Shown in pieces: positions 42,104-50,536 of a stretch of 64,000 bases of DNA. The position numbers and the translations under genes were made by a program. The stretch lies in the NCBI RefSeq assembly GCF_003443735.1, contig NZ_CP031969.1, forward strand, positions 7,068,001 to 7,132,000, read 5' to 3'. This stretch comes from Streptomyces sp. CC0208 (GTDB lineage Bacteria > Actinomycetota > Actinomycetes > Streptomycetales > Streptomycetaceae). Each line of letters starts with the position of its first letter. Position 1 is the first letter of the stretch. The notes beneath the pieces were generated by a model, which did not search any database, was not told the origin of the DNA, and saw nothing but the letters and a program-made list of their open reading frames with translations.

Positions 42104-43336
42104 TCAGCTGTAGAGGAGGTACTTCTTCCGAATCCTCCGGAATTCGCTCAGCTCCTCCCGCCAGCCCGCCACGACCTCGTCGGTGCTCGCGCCGGCGTCG
42201 ATCATCGTGCGGACCCGGGTGGAGCCGGTGAGCTTGTCGATCCAGTTGTCCGCGCGCCAACCGAACCCGGACCAGGTCTGCTTGGCGGTCACGAGCAGGG
42301 CGATGCCGGTCCGGACGGGGTCGTACGCGGGCCTGTCGTGGACGTGGATCTGGATGCCGCCGATCGTCTTCCCCTGGAACTTGGAGAACGTGGGGGCGAA
42401 GTAGGCCTCCCTGAAGTGCACACCGGGCAGGCCGAGTTCGTTCGCGGCGGCGGCCCAGCGGCCGTCCAGGCCCTCGGCGCCGAGGAGTTCGAAGGGACGG
42501 GTGGTGCCACGGCCCTCCGAGAGGTTCGTGCCTTCGAAGAGACAGGTGCCGGAGTACACCAGGGCGGTGTCGGGGGTCGGCATGTTCGGGCTCGGCGGGA
42601 CCCAGGGCAGGTCCCAGGCGCCGTAGAACTCCGAGCGCCTCCAGCCCGTCATCAGGACCGTGTCCAGGGGGGCGGGGGTGGTGAGGAACTCGCCGTTGAA
42701 GAGCCGGGCCAGTTCCGCGACGGTCATGCCGTGCGCCTGGGAGATGGGCTGCCTGCCCACGAAGGTCGCGAACTCCCTGTGCAGGACCGGTCCTTGGGCC
42801 GCGCGTCCGGTGACCGGGTTCGGGCGGTCCAGGACGACGAACCGCTTTCCGGCGAGCTGGGCCGCCTCCATGCAGTCGTACAGGGTCCAGATGTACGTGT
42901 AGAAGCGTGCGCCGACGTCCTGGATGTCGAAGACGATCGTGTCCACGGCGGAGGCGGTGAAGATGTCGGCGAGGGCCTGGCCGCTCTTCAGGTACGTGTC
43001 GTAGACGGGCAGGCCGGTCGCGGGGTCGTCGTAGCGGCCCTCGGAGCCGCCCGCTTGCGCGGTGCCCCGGAAGCCGTGTTCGGGGCCGAAGACGGCCCCT
43101 AGGTTCACTCTTTCGTCCGCGTGCATCACATCGACGATGTGGTGGACGTCTCGGGTGACGCCGGTGGGGTTGGTGACGACGCCGATTCGACGGCCGCGGA
43201 GTTGTTCGTAGCCGGTCGCAGCGAGGTTCTCGAAACCGGTTCGTCTGCGGGGGTGAGCTGCTTGGGTGGGGGGTGCGGAGGTGAGTGACGCCGTTGCCGT
43301 TGCTGCTGCCAGCAGGGTTCGTCTGGATAGGCGCAT
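42104..43336 (-). CDS. NamZ-like exo-beta-N-acetylmuramidase (DUF1343)
   Basis: 410 residues. A Tat-type signal (MRLSRRTLLAAATATASLTS) is followed by the DUF1343 core: RRIGVVTNPTGVTRD, AVFGPEHGFRGTAQAG, DTIVFDIQDVGARFYTYIWT and FVVLDRPNPVTG. Characterised members release N-acetylmuramic acid from peptidoglycan fragments, so this exported protein probably takes part in wall recycling. A GTG 9 nt upstream is a possible start. The two genes flanking it are unrelated. Confidence 0.9.
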   Translation of the reverse strand: MRLSRRTLLAAATATASLTSAPPTQAAHPRRRTGFENLAATGYEQLRGRRIGVVTNPTGVTRDVHHIVDVMHADERVNLGAVFGPEHGFRGTAQAGGSEGRYDDPATGLPVYDTYLKSGQALADIFTASAVDTIVFDIQDVGARFYTYIWTLYDCMEAAQLAGKRFVVLDRPNPVTGRAAQGPVLHREFATFVGRQPISQAHGMTVAELARLFNGEFLTTPAPLDTVLMTGWRRSEFYGAWDLPWVPPSPNMPTPDTALVYSGTCLFEGTNLSEGRGTTRPFELLGAEGLDGRWAAAANELGLPGVHFREAYFAPTFSKFQGKTIGGIQIHVHDRPAYDPVRTGIALLVTAKQTWSGFGWRADNWIDKLTGSTRVRTMIDAGASTDEVVAGWREELSEFRRIRKKYLLYS

Positions 43337-43446
43337 GAGGTGCACGGTATTGCTCCCGCAGGTTGTGGGGAAGCTGCGGTGCTTCGTGGCTGGTCGCGCA
43401 GTTCCCCGCGCCCCCAAGGGGCGCTCCGGTCACCCTTCCTTCCGAC

Positions 43447-43464
43447 ATACCGACCGGTTAGTCT
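43447..43464. promoter_or_regulatory. operator of the ATACCGACC-GGTCGGTAT family, copy 3
   Basis: ATACCGACCGGTTAGTCT matches the palindrome at 15 of 18 positions and ends 34 nt before the SDR start codon, in the promoter of the operon that contains a TetR gene. Confidence 0.65.
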
Positions 43465-43498
43465 GGGCCTGCAGTCGAGCCGTAGTCGAAGGAGACCG

Positions 43499-44272
43499 AT
43501 GGTGGAAGCCCTGCACGATGCCGGAGTGGTCGTCACCGGAGCGGGAGGTGGCATCGGGGCTGCGCTTGCGCGGCGGTTCGCCGCTGAGGGGGCTCGGGTC
43601 GTCGTCAACGACCTGGATGCCGGGCGGGCCAAGGCGGTGGCCGAGGAGATCGGCGGGATCGCCGTCGCCGGGGACGCCTCCGACGTGGTCTCCGACGCCC
43701 GTGACGCCCTGAACGGCGTGGTCGACGTCTACTGCGCCAACGCAGGGGTCGCCTTCGGGGGCGGGAACGCCGACGAGCCGCTCGACGAGACCGGCTGGGC
43801 GACCTCCTGGGACGTCAACGTCATGGCCCATGTACGAGCCGCCCACGCGCTGCTTCCGGGGTGGCTGGAGCGGGGGAGCGGGCGGTTCGTGTCGACCGTG
43901 TCCGCCGCCGGGCTGCTGACCATGATCGGGGCCGCACCCTACGCCGTCACCAAGCACGGGGCGTACGCCTTCGCCGAGTACCTGTCGCTGACGTACCGGC
44001 ACCGCGGGATCAAGGTGCACGCCATCTGTCCGCAGGGAGTGCGGACCGACATGCTCGCGGCCACCGGGACCGCGGGTGACCTGGTGCTCAAGCCGACCGC
44101 CGTCGAGCCGGAGGACGTGGCCGAGGCCCTGTTCCGGGGAATCGCGGAGGACCGGTTCCTGATCCTGCCGCATCCGGAGGTCGCCGAGTACTACCAGGCG
44201 CGGGCCGCCGGGCCCGACCGCTGGCTGGCCGGCATGAACCACCTCCAGCGCAAGTGGGAGGAGACCCGGTGA
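43499..44272 (+). CDS. short-chain dehydrogenase/reductase
   Basis: 257 residues. NAD(P)-binding motif TGAGGGIGAALARRFA with VVVNDLDAGR (Asp favours NAD), NAG motif in YCANAGVAFGGG, catalytic Ser in VSTVSAAGLLTM and Y-x3-K in YAVTKHGAYAF. Probable 3-hydroxyacyl or alcohol oxidation in acyl-CoA catabolism. AGGAGA precedes the ATG. Its stop overlaps the GTG of the ligase gene (GTGA). First gene of a three-gene operon ending in TetR. Confidence 0.93.
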   Translation: MVEALHDAGVVVTGAGGGIGAALARRFAAEGARVVVNDLDAGRAKAVAEEIGGIAVAGDASDVVSDARDALNGVVDVYCANAGVAFGGGNADEPLDETGWATSWDVNVMAHVRAAHALLPGWLERGSGRFVSTVSAAGLLTMIGAAPYAVTKHGAYAFAEYLSLTYRHRGIKVHAICPQGVRTDMLAATGTAGDLVLKPTAVEPEDVAEALFRGIAEDRFLILPHPEVAEYYQARAAGPDRWLAGMNHLQRKWEETR

Positions 44273-45936
44273 GCGAGTCCCGTTACGCCGCCAAGCCCTG
44301 GCTGGGCCTGCTCAGCGAGGCCCAGCGCGGTCCGATCGAGCCCGACGACTCCCTCGTGCACGCTCTGCGGCGGGCCGCCGCCGAGGCGCCGGAGCGGCCC
44401 TTCCTCGCCTACTTCGACGGGCGGCTCGGCTACCGCGAGGTCGACGAGCTCAGCGACTCCGTCGCCGGGCACCTCGCCGCTCGCGGTCTGGAGCGCGGGG
44501 ACCGGGTGGCGATCCTGCTCCAGAACTCGCCCCTGTTCGTGCTCGCGCTGCTCGGTGCCTGGAAGGCGGGCGCGGTCGTCGTGCCCGTCAACCCCATGTA
44601 CAAGTCGGGAGAGGTCGGCCATGTCCTGCGGGACGGCGAGGTGGCCGCGCTGATCTGCTCCGACCGGGCCTGGGAGACCTATCTGCGCGAGACGGCGGCC
44701 GGCTCGCCGGTGCGGATCGTGCTCACCGGCTGCGAGCTGGACTTCCAGACCCGCGGGGACGCGCGCGTGCTCACCTTCGAGCGGCTGCCGCAGGCCGACG
44801 ACACCGACGACCTCGTCGCGGTCGCGCGGGCCGGGCACAAGGCGCCCGAAGGGCGGGACGTCGCACCCTCCGACATCGCGCTGATCAGCTACACCTCCGG
44901 CACCAGCGGCACGCCCAAGGGCGCCACCAACACGCACGGCAACATCATGTACAACGCCGAGCGGCAGCGGACCGGGCTCGCGCTGCCCGAGGCGCCCGTG
45001 TACTACGCCCTGGCGCCGCTGTTCCACATCACCGGCATGGTCTGCCAGCTCGGGGCGTGTCTGAACAGCGTGGGCACGCTCGTGCTGACGTACCGCTTCG
45101 AGGCGGGCGTGGTCCTGGAGGCCTTCGCCGAGCACCGGCCGCACTACACGGTCGGTCCGTCGACCGCGTTCATGGCCCTGGCCGCCCACCCGGACGTCAC
45201 CCGCGAGCACTTCTCCTCGTTCGTCAACATCTCCTCGGGCGGGGCCCCGCTGCCGCCCGCCCTGGTCGAGAAGTTCCGGGCCGGGTTCGGGCCGTACATC
45301 CGCAACGGTTACGGGCTGACCGAGTGCTCCGCGCCCTGCGCGTCCGTGCCGCCGGAGCGGGAGGCGCCCGTCGACCCGGTGTCCGGGACGCTCGCCGTCG
45401 GGGTGCCGGGGCCCGACACGGTCGTACGGATCGTCGACGAGGCCGGCGTCGAGGTGCCGTTCGGAGAACAGGGCGAGATCGTCGTGCGCGGGCCGCAGGT
45501 GGTGCCCGGGTACTGGCGGCGGCCGGACGCGACCGCCGAGACCTTCCCGGACGGCGAGCTGCGCACCGGTGACATCGGGTTCATGGACCCCGAGGGCTGG
45601 CTGTACGTCGTCGACCGCAAGAAGGACATGATCAACGCGTCCGGCTTCAAGGTGTGGCCGCGCGAGGTCGAGGACGTGCTGTACACGCATCCGGCGGTGC
45701 GCGAGGCGGCCGTCGTCGGGGTGCCCGACGGGTACCGCGGGGAGACCGTCAAGGCGTACATCAGCCTCCGTCCGGGTGCCGAAACGGACCCCGATGCGCT
45801 CGCCGCGTACTGCAAGGAGAGACTGGCGGCCTACAAATACCCGCGGCAGGTGGAGATCCTGCCCGAGTTGCCGAAGACGGCCAGTGGGAAGATCCTCCGT
45901 CGGGAACTCCGTTCCCGACCGCACGACAACGATTGA
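44269..45936 (+). CDS. AMP-forming acyl-CoA ligase
   Basis: 555 residues, ANL superfamily. ATP-binding P-loop SYTSGTSGTPKGA, adenylate motifs FHITGM and YGLTECSAPC, ELRTGDIGFMDPEGWLYVVD, hinge DRKKDMINASGFKVWP and the catalytic Lys in PKTASGKILRREL. It activates a carboxylic acid to acyl-CoA. The neighbours (SDR, acyl-CoA dehydrogenase, ACAD10/11-like kinase) suggest a medium- or branched-chain acid. GTG start overlaps the SDR stop. Confidence 0.95.
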   Translation: MSESRYAAKPWLGLLSEAQRGPIEPDDSLVHALRRAAAEAPERPFLAYFDGRLGYREVDELSDSVAGHLAARGLERGDRVAILLQNSPLFVLALLGAWKAGAVVVPVNPMYKSGEVGHVLRDGEVAALICSDRAWETYLRETAAGSPVRIVLTGCELDFQTRGDARVLTFERLPQADDTDDLVAVARAGHKAPEGRDVAPSDIALISYTSGTSGTPKGATNTHGNIMYNAERQRTGLALPEAPVYYALAPLFHITGMVCQLGACLNSVGTLVLTYRFEAGVVLEAFAEHRPHYTVGPSTAFMALAAHPDVTREHFSSFVNISSGGAPLPPALVEKFRAGFGPYIRNGYGLTECSAPCASVPPEREAPVDPVSGTLAVGVPGPDTVVRIVDEAGVEVPFGEQGEIVVRGPQVVPGYWRRPDATAETFPDGELRTGDIGFMDPEGWLYVVDRKKDMINASGFKVWPREVEDVLYTHPAVREAAVVGVPDGYRGETVKAYISLRPGAETDPDALAAYCKERLAAYKYPRQVEILPELPKTASGKILRRELRSRPHDND

Positions 45937-45962
45937 CCTCTCGAAAGGCAGGTGGCGGCACA

Positions 45963-46556
45963 GTGCCCAGGACGACGGACGGAGACGGTACGCCCGTCCC
46001 GCAGCGGCTGCTGGCCGCCGCCACCCGGCTCTTCGCCGAACAGGGCTACGACCGCACCTCGGTGCAGGAGATCGTCGAGGCGGCCGGCGTCACCAAGGGG
46101 GCGCTGTACCACTACTTCGGCTCCAAGGACGACCTCCTGCACGAGGTGTACGCGCGCGTGCTGCGCGTCCAGCAGGAACGCCTGGACGCGCTCGCGAACG
46201 CCGACGAGCCGATCGAGAAGCGACTGCGGGCGGCGGCCGCCGACGTCGTGGTCACCACGATCGAGAACCTCGACGACGCGATGATCTTCTTCCGCTCGAT
46301 GCACCACCTGAGCCCGGAGAAGAACAAGCAGGTGCGGGCCGAACGGCGCAAGTACCACGAGCGCTTCCGCGCGCTCATCGAGGAGGGCCAGGAAGCGGGC
46401 GTCTTCTCGAAGGCGACCCCGGCCGACCTCGTCGTGGACTACCACTTCGGCTCGGTCCACCACCTGTCGACCTGGTACCGCCCCGACGGCCCGATGGGCC
46501 CGCAGGAGGTGGCCGACCACCTGGCCGACCTCCTCCTGCGAGCCCTGCGGCCGTAG
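45963..46556 (+). CDS. TetR regulator of the acyl-CoA catabolic cluster
   Basis: 197 residues. HTH TSVQEIVEAAGVTKGALYHYF then GSKDDLLHEVYARVL; the C-terminal domain (MHHLSPEKNKQVRAERRKYH, HFGSVHHLSTWY) is that of acyl-CoA-responsive TetR_C domains. It is the third gene of the SDR-ligase operon and converges on the acyl-CoA dehydrogenase gene. Both cluster promoters carry an 18-bp palindrome, so it is the likely local repressor. GTG start after AGGTGG. Confidence 0.9.
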   Translation: MPRTTDGDGTPVPQRLLAAATRLFAEQGYDRTSVQEIVEAAGVTKGALYHYFGSKDDLLHEVYARVLRVQQERLDALANADEPIEKRLRAAAADVVVTTIENLDDAMIFFRSMHHLSPEKNKQVRAERRKYHERFRALIEEGQEAGVFSKATPADLVVDYHFGSVHHLSTWYRPDGPMGPQEVADHLADLLLRALRP

Positions 46557-46573
46557 CGCGCCTTCCTGGCCCT

Positions 46574-47788
46574 CTAGAGGTACTTCTTCAGCTCCCGGCG
46601 CGCGAGCGAGCGCTGGTGCACCTCGTCGGGCCCGTCCGCGATCATCAGGGTGCGGGCGCCGGCGTACAGCTCGGCCAGCGGGAAGTCCTGGCTGAGGCCG
46701 CCCGCGCCGTGCAGCTGGATGGCCCGGTCGATGATGTCGACGACCGCGCGAGGCGTGGCGATCTTGATGGACTGGATCTCGGTGTGGGCGCCCCTGTTGC
46801 CGACCGTGTCCATCAGCCAGGCCGTCTTCAGGACCAGCAGTCGCAGCTGCTCGACGGTCACGCGCGCGTCGGCGATCCAGTTGTGGACCACGCCCTGCTG
46901 GGCCAGCGCCTTGCCGAAGGCGTGGCGGGAGACGGCTCGCCTGCACATCAGCTCGATCGCCCGCTCGGCCATGCCGATCAGCCGCATGCAGTGGTGGATC
47001 CGGCCCGGGCCGAGGCGGGCCTGGGCGATGGCGAAGCCGCCGCCCTCCTCACCGATGAGGCTGGACGCCGGTACGCGCGCGCGGTCGAAGATCACCTCGG
47101 CGTGACCGCCGTGGTAGTGGTCCTCGTAGCCGAAGACCTGCATCGCGCGCCTGACCGTGACGCCGGGGGTGTCCCGGGGGACCAGGATCATGGACTGCTG
47201 GCGGCGGATGTCCGCGCCGTCCGGGTCGGTCTTGCCCATCACGATGAAGATCTTGCAGTCCGGGTTCATCGCCCCGGAGATGTACCACTTGCGGCCGGTG
47301 ACGACGTACTCGTCGCCGTCCCGCTCGATGTACGTCGTGATGTTCGTGGCGTCCGAGGAGGCCACCTCCGGCTCGGTCATCGCGAACGCCGAGCGGATCT
47401 CACCGGCCAGCAACGGCTCCAGCCACTGCTTCTTCTGCTGCTCGTCGCCGAACTGGCTCAGGACCTCCATGTTGCCGGTGTCCGGCGCCGCGCAGTTCAG
47501 CGCGGTGGGCGCGAGCTGCGGGGAGCGGCCGGTGATCTCGGCGAGCGGGGCGTACTGGAGGTTGGTCAGGCCCGCGCCGTACGCGGGGTCGGGCAGGAAG
47601 AGGTTCCACAGCCCCTGCCTGCGTGCCTCGGCCTTCAACTCCTCGACCACGGCCGGGGTGTCCCACGGCGAGGCCAGCTGCGCGCGCTGCTCCTCCGCGA
47701 CGGCCTCGGCGGGATAGACGTACTCGTCCATGAAGGCGAGCAGCTTGGCGCGCAACTCCTCGGTGTGCGCGTCGAACGCGAAGTCCAT
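46574..47788 (-). CDS. acyl-CoA dehydrogenase, ACAD10/11-type
   Basis: 404 residues, slightly long for the family, as in ACAD10/11-like enzymes. Segments: GRSPQLAPTALNCAAPDTGN, FAMTEPEVASSDATNITTYI, GRKWYISGAMNPDCKIFIVM and the C-terminal ADGPDEVHQRSLARRELKKY. It oxidises an acyl-CoA in the beta-oxidation type reaction. It follows the phosphotransferase gene by 5 nt. In mammals the two activities are fused in ACAD10/11, which handle 4-hydroxy acids, so the pair may degrade hydroxy fatty acids. Confidence 0.93.
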   Translation of the reverse strand: MDFAFDAHTEELRAKLLAFMDEYVYPAEAVAEEQRAQLASPWDTPAVVEELKAEARRQGLWNLFLPDPAYGAGLTNLQYAPLAEITGRSPQLAPTALNCAAPDTGNMEVLSQFGDEQQKKQWLEPLLAGEIRSAFAMTEPEVASSDATNITTYIERDGDEYVVTGRKWYISGAMNPDCKIFIVMGKTDPDGADIRRQQSMILVPRDTPGVTVRRAMQVFGYEDHYHGGHAEVIFDRARVPASSLIGEEGGGFAIAQARLGPGRIHHCMRLIGMAERAIELMCRRAVSRHAFGKALAQQGVVHNWIADARVTVEQLRLLVLKTAWLMDTVGNRGAHTEIQSIKIATPRAVVDIIDRAIQLHGAGGLSQDFPLAELYAGARTLMIADGPDEVHQRSLARRELKKYL

Positions 47789-47793
47789 GCGGA

Positions 47794-48837
47794 TCAGCCT
47801 TCCTGGATGCCGTCGTGAAGAGTGGTCAGACCGTGCTGGATGAAGACCGGGACGAGGTCGCCGATGCGGTCGAAACCGCGGCCGACGGTCTGGCCCAGGG
47901 TGTAGCGGTAGTGGATGCCCTCCAGGATCACGGCGAGCTTGAACCACGCGAACGCCGTGTACCAGGACACCGCCGAGACGTCCCGGCCCGAGCGCTCGGC
48001 GTACCGCGCGACCAGTTCGGCCGGATCCGGGTGGCCCGGGGCCTCGGCGGTCGTGGAGACCGGGGAGTCGGGCATGCCCAGCGGCAGGCTGTACATCACC
48101 AGCAGGCCCAGGTCGGTGAGCGGGTCGCCGAGGGTGGACATCTCCCAGTCGAGGATCGCCTTGATGTGGTCGTCGTCGCCCATCAGGACGTTGTCGAGCC
48201 GGTAGTCGCCGTGCACGACGGTGGCCGCGGGGGACCGGGGAAGACGCCGGCCGAGCGTCGCGTGCAGCTCGTCGATGCCGGGCAGGTCACGGTTGCGGGA
48301 GGCGTCCAGCTGCTTGCCCCAGCGGCGCAGCTGGCGGTCCAGGAAGCCCTCCGGGCGCCCGAAGTCCGCGAGCCCGACCTCCGCAGGATCCACGGCGTGC
48401 AGCTCGACGAGGGTGTCGACCAGGGACAGCACGGCGTCGCGGGTGCGCTCGGGGCCCAGGGGGGCGAGCTGGTCGGCGGTGCGGTACGGGGTGCCCTCGA
48501 CGAACTCCATGACGTAGAAGGGCGATCCGGGCGCGGCCTCGTTCTCGGGGTCCTCGCACAGCAGGACGGGGTTCGGAACCGGCACGTCCGTGGGATGCAG
48601 GGCGCTGATGACCCGGTGCTCGCGCTTCATGTCGTGCGCGGTGGCCAGGACATGGCCGAGCGGGGGCCGTCGGACGACCCACTTCGTGGCGCCGTCCGAC
48701 ACCGCGTACGTCAGGTTCGACCGTCCGCCCTCGATCAGCCGGCCGGTCAGGGGGCCCTGCACCAGGCCGGGCCGCTCCAGGTCGAGCAGGCCGCGCAGCC
48801 GGTCGAGATCGAGGCCTGGCGGATGGTCGGGGCTCAT
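47794..48837 (-). CDS. phosphotransferase (APH/ACAD10-like kinase)
   Basis: 347 residues, aminoglycoside phosphotransferase fold. The N-lobe has EGGRSNLTYAVSDGATKWVV, the catalytic loop VVHGDYRLDNVLMG and the metal site ILDWEMSTLGDPLTDLG. Homologues next to acyl-CoA dehydrogenases phosphorylate 4-hydroxyacyl-CoA as a step before dehydrogenation. The downstream dehydrogenase starts 5 nt later. An operator palindrome and a TGGACG-N17-CATGAT promoter lie upstream. Confidence 0.92.
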   Translation of the reverse strand: MSPDHPPGLDLDRLRGLLDLERPGLVQGPLTGRLIEGGRSNLTYAVSDGATKWVVRRPPLGHVLATAHDMKREHRVISALHPTDVPVPNPVLLCEDPENEAAPGSPFYVMEFVEGTPYRTADQLAPLGPERTRDAVLSLVDTLVELHAVDPAEVGLADFGRPEGFLDRQLRRWGKQLDASRNRDLPGIDELHATLGRRLPRSPAATVVHGDYRLDNVLMGDDDHIKAILDWEMSTLGDPLTDLGLLVMYSLPLGMPDSPVSTTAEAPGHPDPAELVARYAERSGRDVSAVSWYTAFAWFKLAVILEGIHYRYTLGQTVGRGFDRIGDLVPVFIQHGLTTLHDGIQEG

Positions 48838-48877
48838 CGGGGCTCCTTACGCGCGCGTGAACGGGGTACGGACCATC

Positions 48878-48904
48878 ATGCCGACTGGTCGGTATGTCGT
48901 CCAG
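48878..48904 (-). promoter_or_regulatory. promoter with operator copy 4 before the kinase-ACAD operon
   Basis: The operator ATGCCGACTGGTCGGTAT (48878-48895) matches the palindrome at 16 of 18 bases. On the minus strand TGGACG (48904-48899), a 17-nt spacer and CATGAT form a possible promoter with the operator in the spacer, as seen for the MHS transporter. Confidence 0.65.
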
Positions 48905-49025
48905 GGGGAACGGTGAACGTGATCCGGCCCACGATAGGCCGACAGCTCCCCGCGCGGATGCGGCGGGGAGCTGTCGGTGGTGCCTATCGGCTGCTTGTTG
49001 TGCTTCTTGCCGGCTCTCGCCCAGG

Positions 49026-49322
49026 TCAGTGGTCGTCCCAGTGGCCCTCGTGAGCGGCGTGGCGGTGACCGTCGTGCAGGTAGTCGACGTGATCGCCGTG
49101 CAGCACGCTCTCGTGTCCGCAGTCCTGGCCGTGCCGGTGGTCGTGCCCCTCGTGCGACACGTGCCCGCCCGGCTCGCACTCGTCCCAGTGCCCCTCGTGC
49201 TCGCGGTGCAGATGCCCGTCGTGCGCGTAGTCGACGTGGCCCTCGTGCGGCACCTCGGTGTGTCCGCAGTCCGAGCCGTGCGTGTGCGTGTGGGAGGCGT
49301 GCTCGTGGTGGAGGGTGGTCAT
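49026..49322 (-). CDS. small histidine-rich repeat protein
   Basis: 98 residues, 28 of them His, with 3 Cys and many Asp and Glu. Two related units of about 40 residues are visible, each with DCGH, then HGDHVDYLHDGH or HEGHVDYAHDGH, and ending in HEGHWD. There is no signal peptide or membrane segment, so a cytoplasmic metal-binding protein (zinc, nickel or copper storage or chaperone) is inferred. GGTGAG precedes the ATG; a GTG 9 nt upstream is possible. No transporter or Zur-like site is adjacent. Confidence 0.75.
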   Translation of the reverse strand: MTTLHHEHASHTHTHGSDCGHTEVPHEGHVDYAHDGHLHREHEGHWDECEPGGHVSHEGHDHRHGQDCGHESVLHGDHVDYLHDGHRHAAHEGHWDDH

Positions 49323-49748
49323 GGTGCTCACCTTCGAAGCGACGGGCGATGACGTCGGACAGGCTGCCACGGGCGGGGTGCATATCGGGCGATTCGGCGC
49401 GCGTGGCGTGGGTGTGCCGGGTGGGGTGGGGTGAGGTGGGAGCTGGGCTGGGGCTGGGCGGGTGCGGGAGTGCGGGGGGACGCCGGGTGCAGGGGTGCGG
49501 GGGACGGCGGGCGTTGGGAGTGCACCGGTGCGGGGGTGCGACGTGTGCGGGAGTGCACGGTTGCGGGTGCACGGGTGCACGGGTGCACGGGTGCAGGTGT
49601 GGGGTTCACGCGTGCGTGGGCGCGGCCGGTGCGCGGTGATCGAGTGCTCGCCGCGTCGCCGGGGTGCTGCGTGGCTCGCTCTCCGGTCCCGCAGGGCCCG
49701 GGGGCGACTGCGCCTGATGCCATGTCCTCTACGGCGCCCCGGCCCCGT
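49323..49748. repeat. G-rich intergenic region with 8-bp tandem repeats
   Basis: About 425 bp, strongly G-biased on the plus strand. From roughly 49425 to 49620 it is built of variants of GGGTGCGGGAGTGC. The clearest part is GGGTGCAC repeated three times at 49565-49588, followed by GGGTGCAG. No gene with a ribosome site is visible. It must hold the promoter of the His-rich gene. Confidence 0.7.
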
Positions 49749-50072
49749 TCAGAACACCAGCGCCGCCCCGCACACCGCCATGGCCAGCGTGCACAGGACT
49801 GCTGTCGTGGCGGTTCGCGGGGTCAGGGTCGGCGGGGTGTCGGACGCGGACAGGGTACGGATGCGGCGGTGGGCGAGGTAGAGGAAGCCGAGCCACAGCG
49901 CGCAGCACAGGGCACAGGCGACGAGGGCGGCAGGGGACGGGCCGCCGTGCAGGGCCGTCTTCACGGCGAGTACGGCGGAGACGGTGCCCGAGAGGGTCGT
50001 ACGGCGCCAGGCGAGGCGGGTGCGTTCGGGCTGAAGCCCCGGATCGCGGTCCACGACGGCGCCCTCGCTCAT
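49749..50072 (-). CDS. DUF202 small membrane protein
   Basis: 107 residues with three membrane segments: LSGTVSAVLAVKTALHG, LVACALCCALWLGFLYLA and TAVLCTLAMAVCGAALVF. The opening LQPERTRLAWRRTTLSGTVS is the DUF202 signature. The function of this family is unknown. Its ATG overlaps the stop of the upstream gene, also DUF202, so the two are translationally coupled and may form a heteromeric membrane protein. Confidence 0.88.
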   Translation of the reverse strand: MSEGAVVDRDPGLQPERTRLAWRRTTLSGTVSAVLAVKTALHGGPSPAALVACALCCALWLGFLYLAHRRIRTLSASDTPPTLTPRTATTAVLCTLAMAVCGAALVF

Positions 50073-50461
50073 CCCTCCCACCCGACCAGCACCACGAAGA
50101 CCATGGCCACGGCCACCACCGCGACCACCACACTCAGCAGCGCCGGGAACCGCGACACCGGCAGATCGTCGCCCCGCCGCATCGCCCGCTCGCACCGCAC
50201 CCAGTGATTGACCGCCCGCAACGAGCACAGCACGCCCGCCGTGAGCAGCGCGAGCGCCAGCCCGACCCGCCACCCCCAGCGGAGATCCGGCAGGAACTGG
50301 TCCACGGCGAAGCCGCCGCCGATGAGGGCGAGCGCGGTCCGCAGCCAGGCCAGGAAGGTGCGCTCGTTGGCCAGCGAGAACCGGTAGTCGGGGGTACGGC
50401 CCTCCTGCCGGACCTCCTCGGGGGTGAACCAGAGGCGGACGTTCCGTGCAAAATCGATCAC
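50069..50461 (-). CDS. YidH-like DUF202 membrane protein
   Basis: 130 residues with three membrane segments. The DUF202 core is DYRFSLANERTFLAWLRTAL followed by LIGGGFAVDQFLPDLRWG. The cytoplasmic loop NHWVRCERAMRRGDDLPV joins the second and third segments. GTG 50461 was chosen because homologues begin at the sequence IDFARNVRLWF; GTG 50467 is in frame upstream. Coupled by an ATGA overlap to the second DUF202 gene. Confidence 0.88.
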   Translation of the reverse strand: MIDFARNVRLWFTPEEVRQEGRTPDYRFSLANERTFLAWLRTALALIGGGFAVDQFLPDLRWGWRVGLALALLTAGVLCSLRAVNHWVRCERAMRRGDDLPVSRFPALLSVVVAVVAVAMVFVVLVGWEG

Positions 50462-50536
50462 GCACACGAGCCTATCGGCCCTGTCGTCAAGGGGCGTTGC
50501 CGGTACTCAAGGGTGTGGCCGGTCCTCCCGGGGCGT

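Noticed and set aside
37866..43336. Secondary metabolite gene cluster around the penicillin acylase and hydrolases
   Set aside because: No synthase, carrier protein or tailoring genes are present; the neighbours are unrelated single genes.
49565..49596. Possible CRISPR-like repeat
   Set aside because: The units are 8 bp and directly adjacent, with no spacers and no cas genes, so this is a simple tandem repeat.
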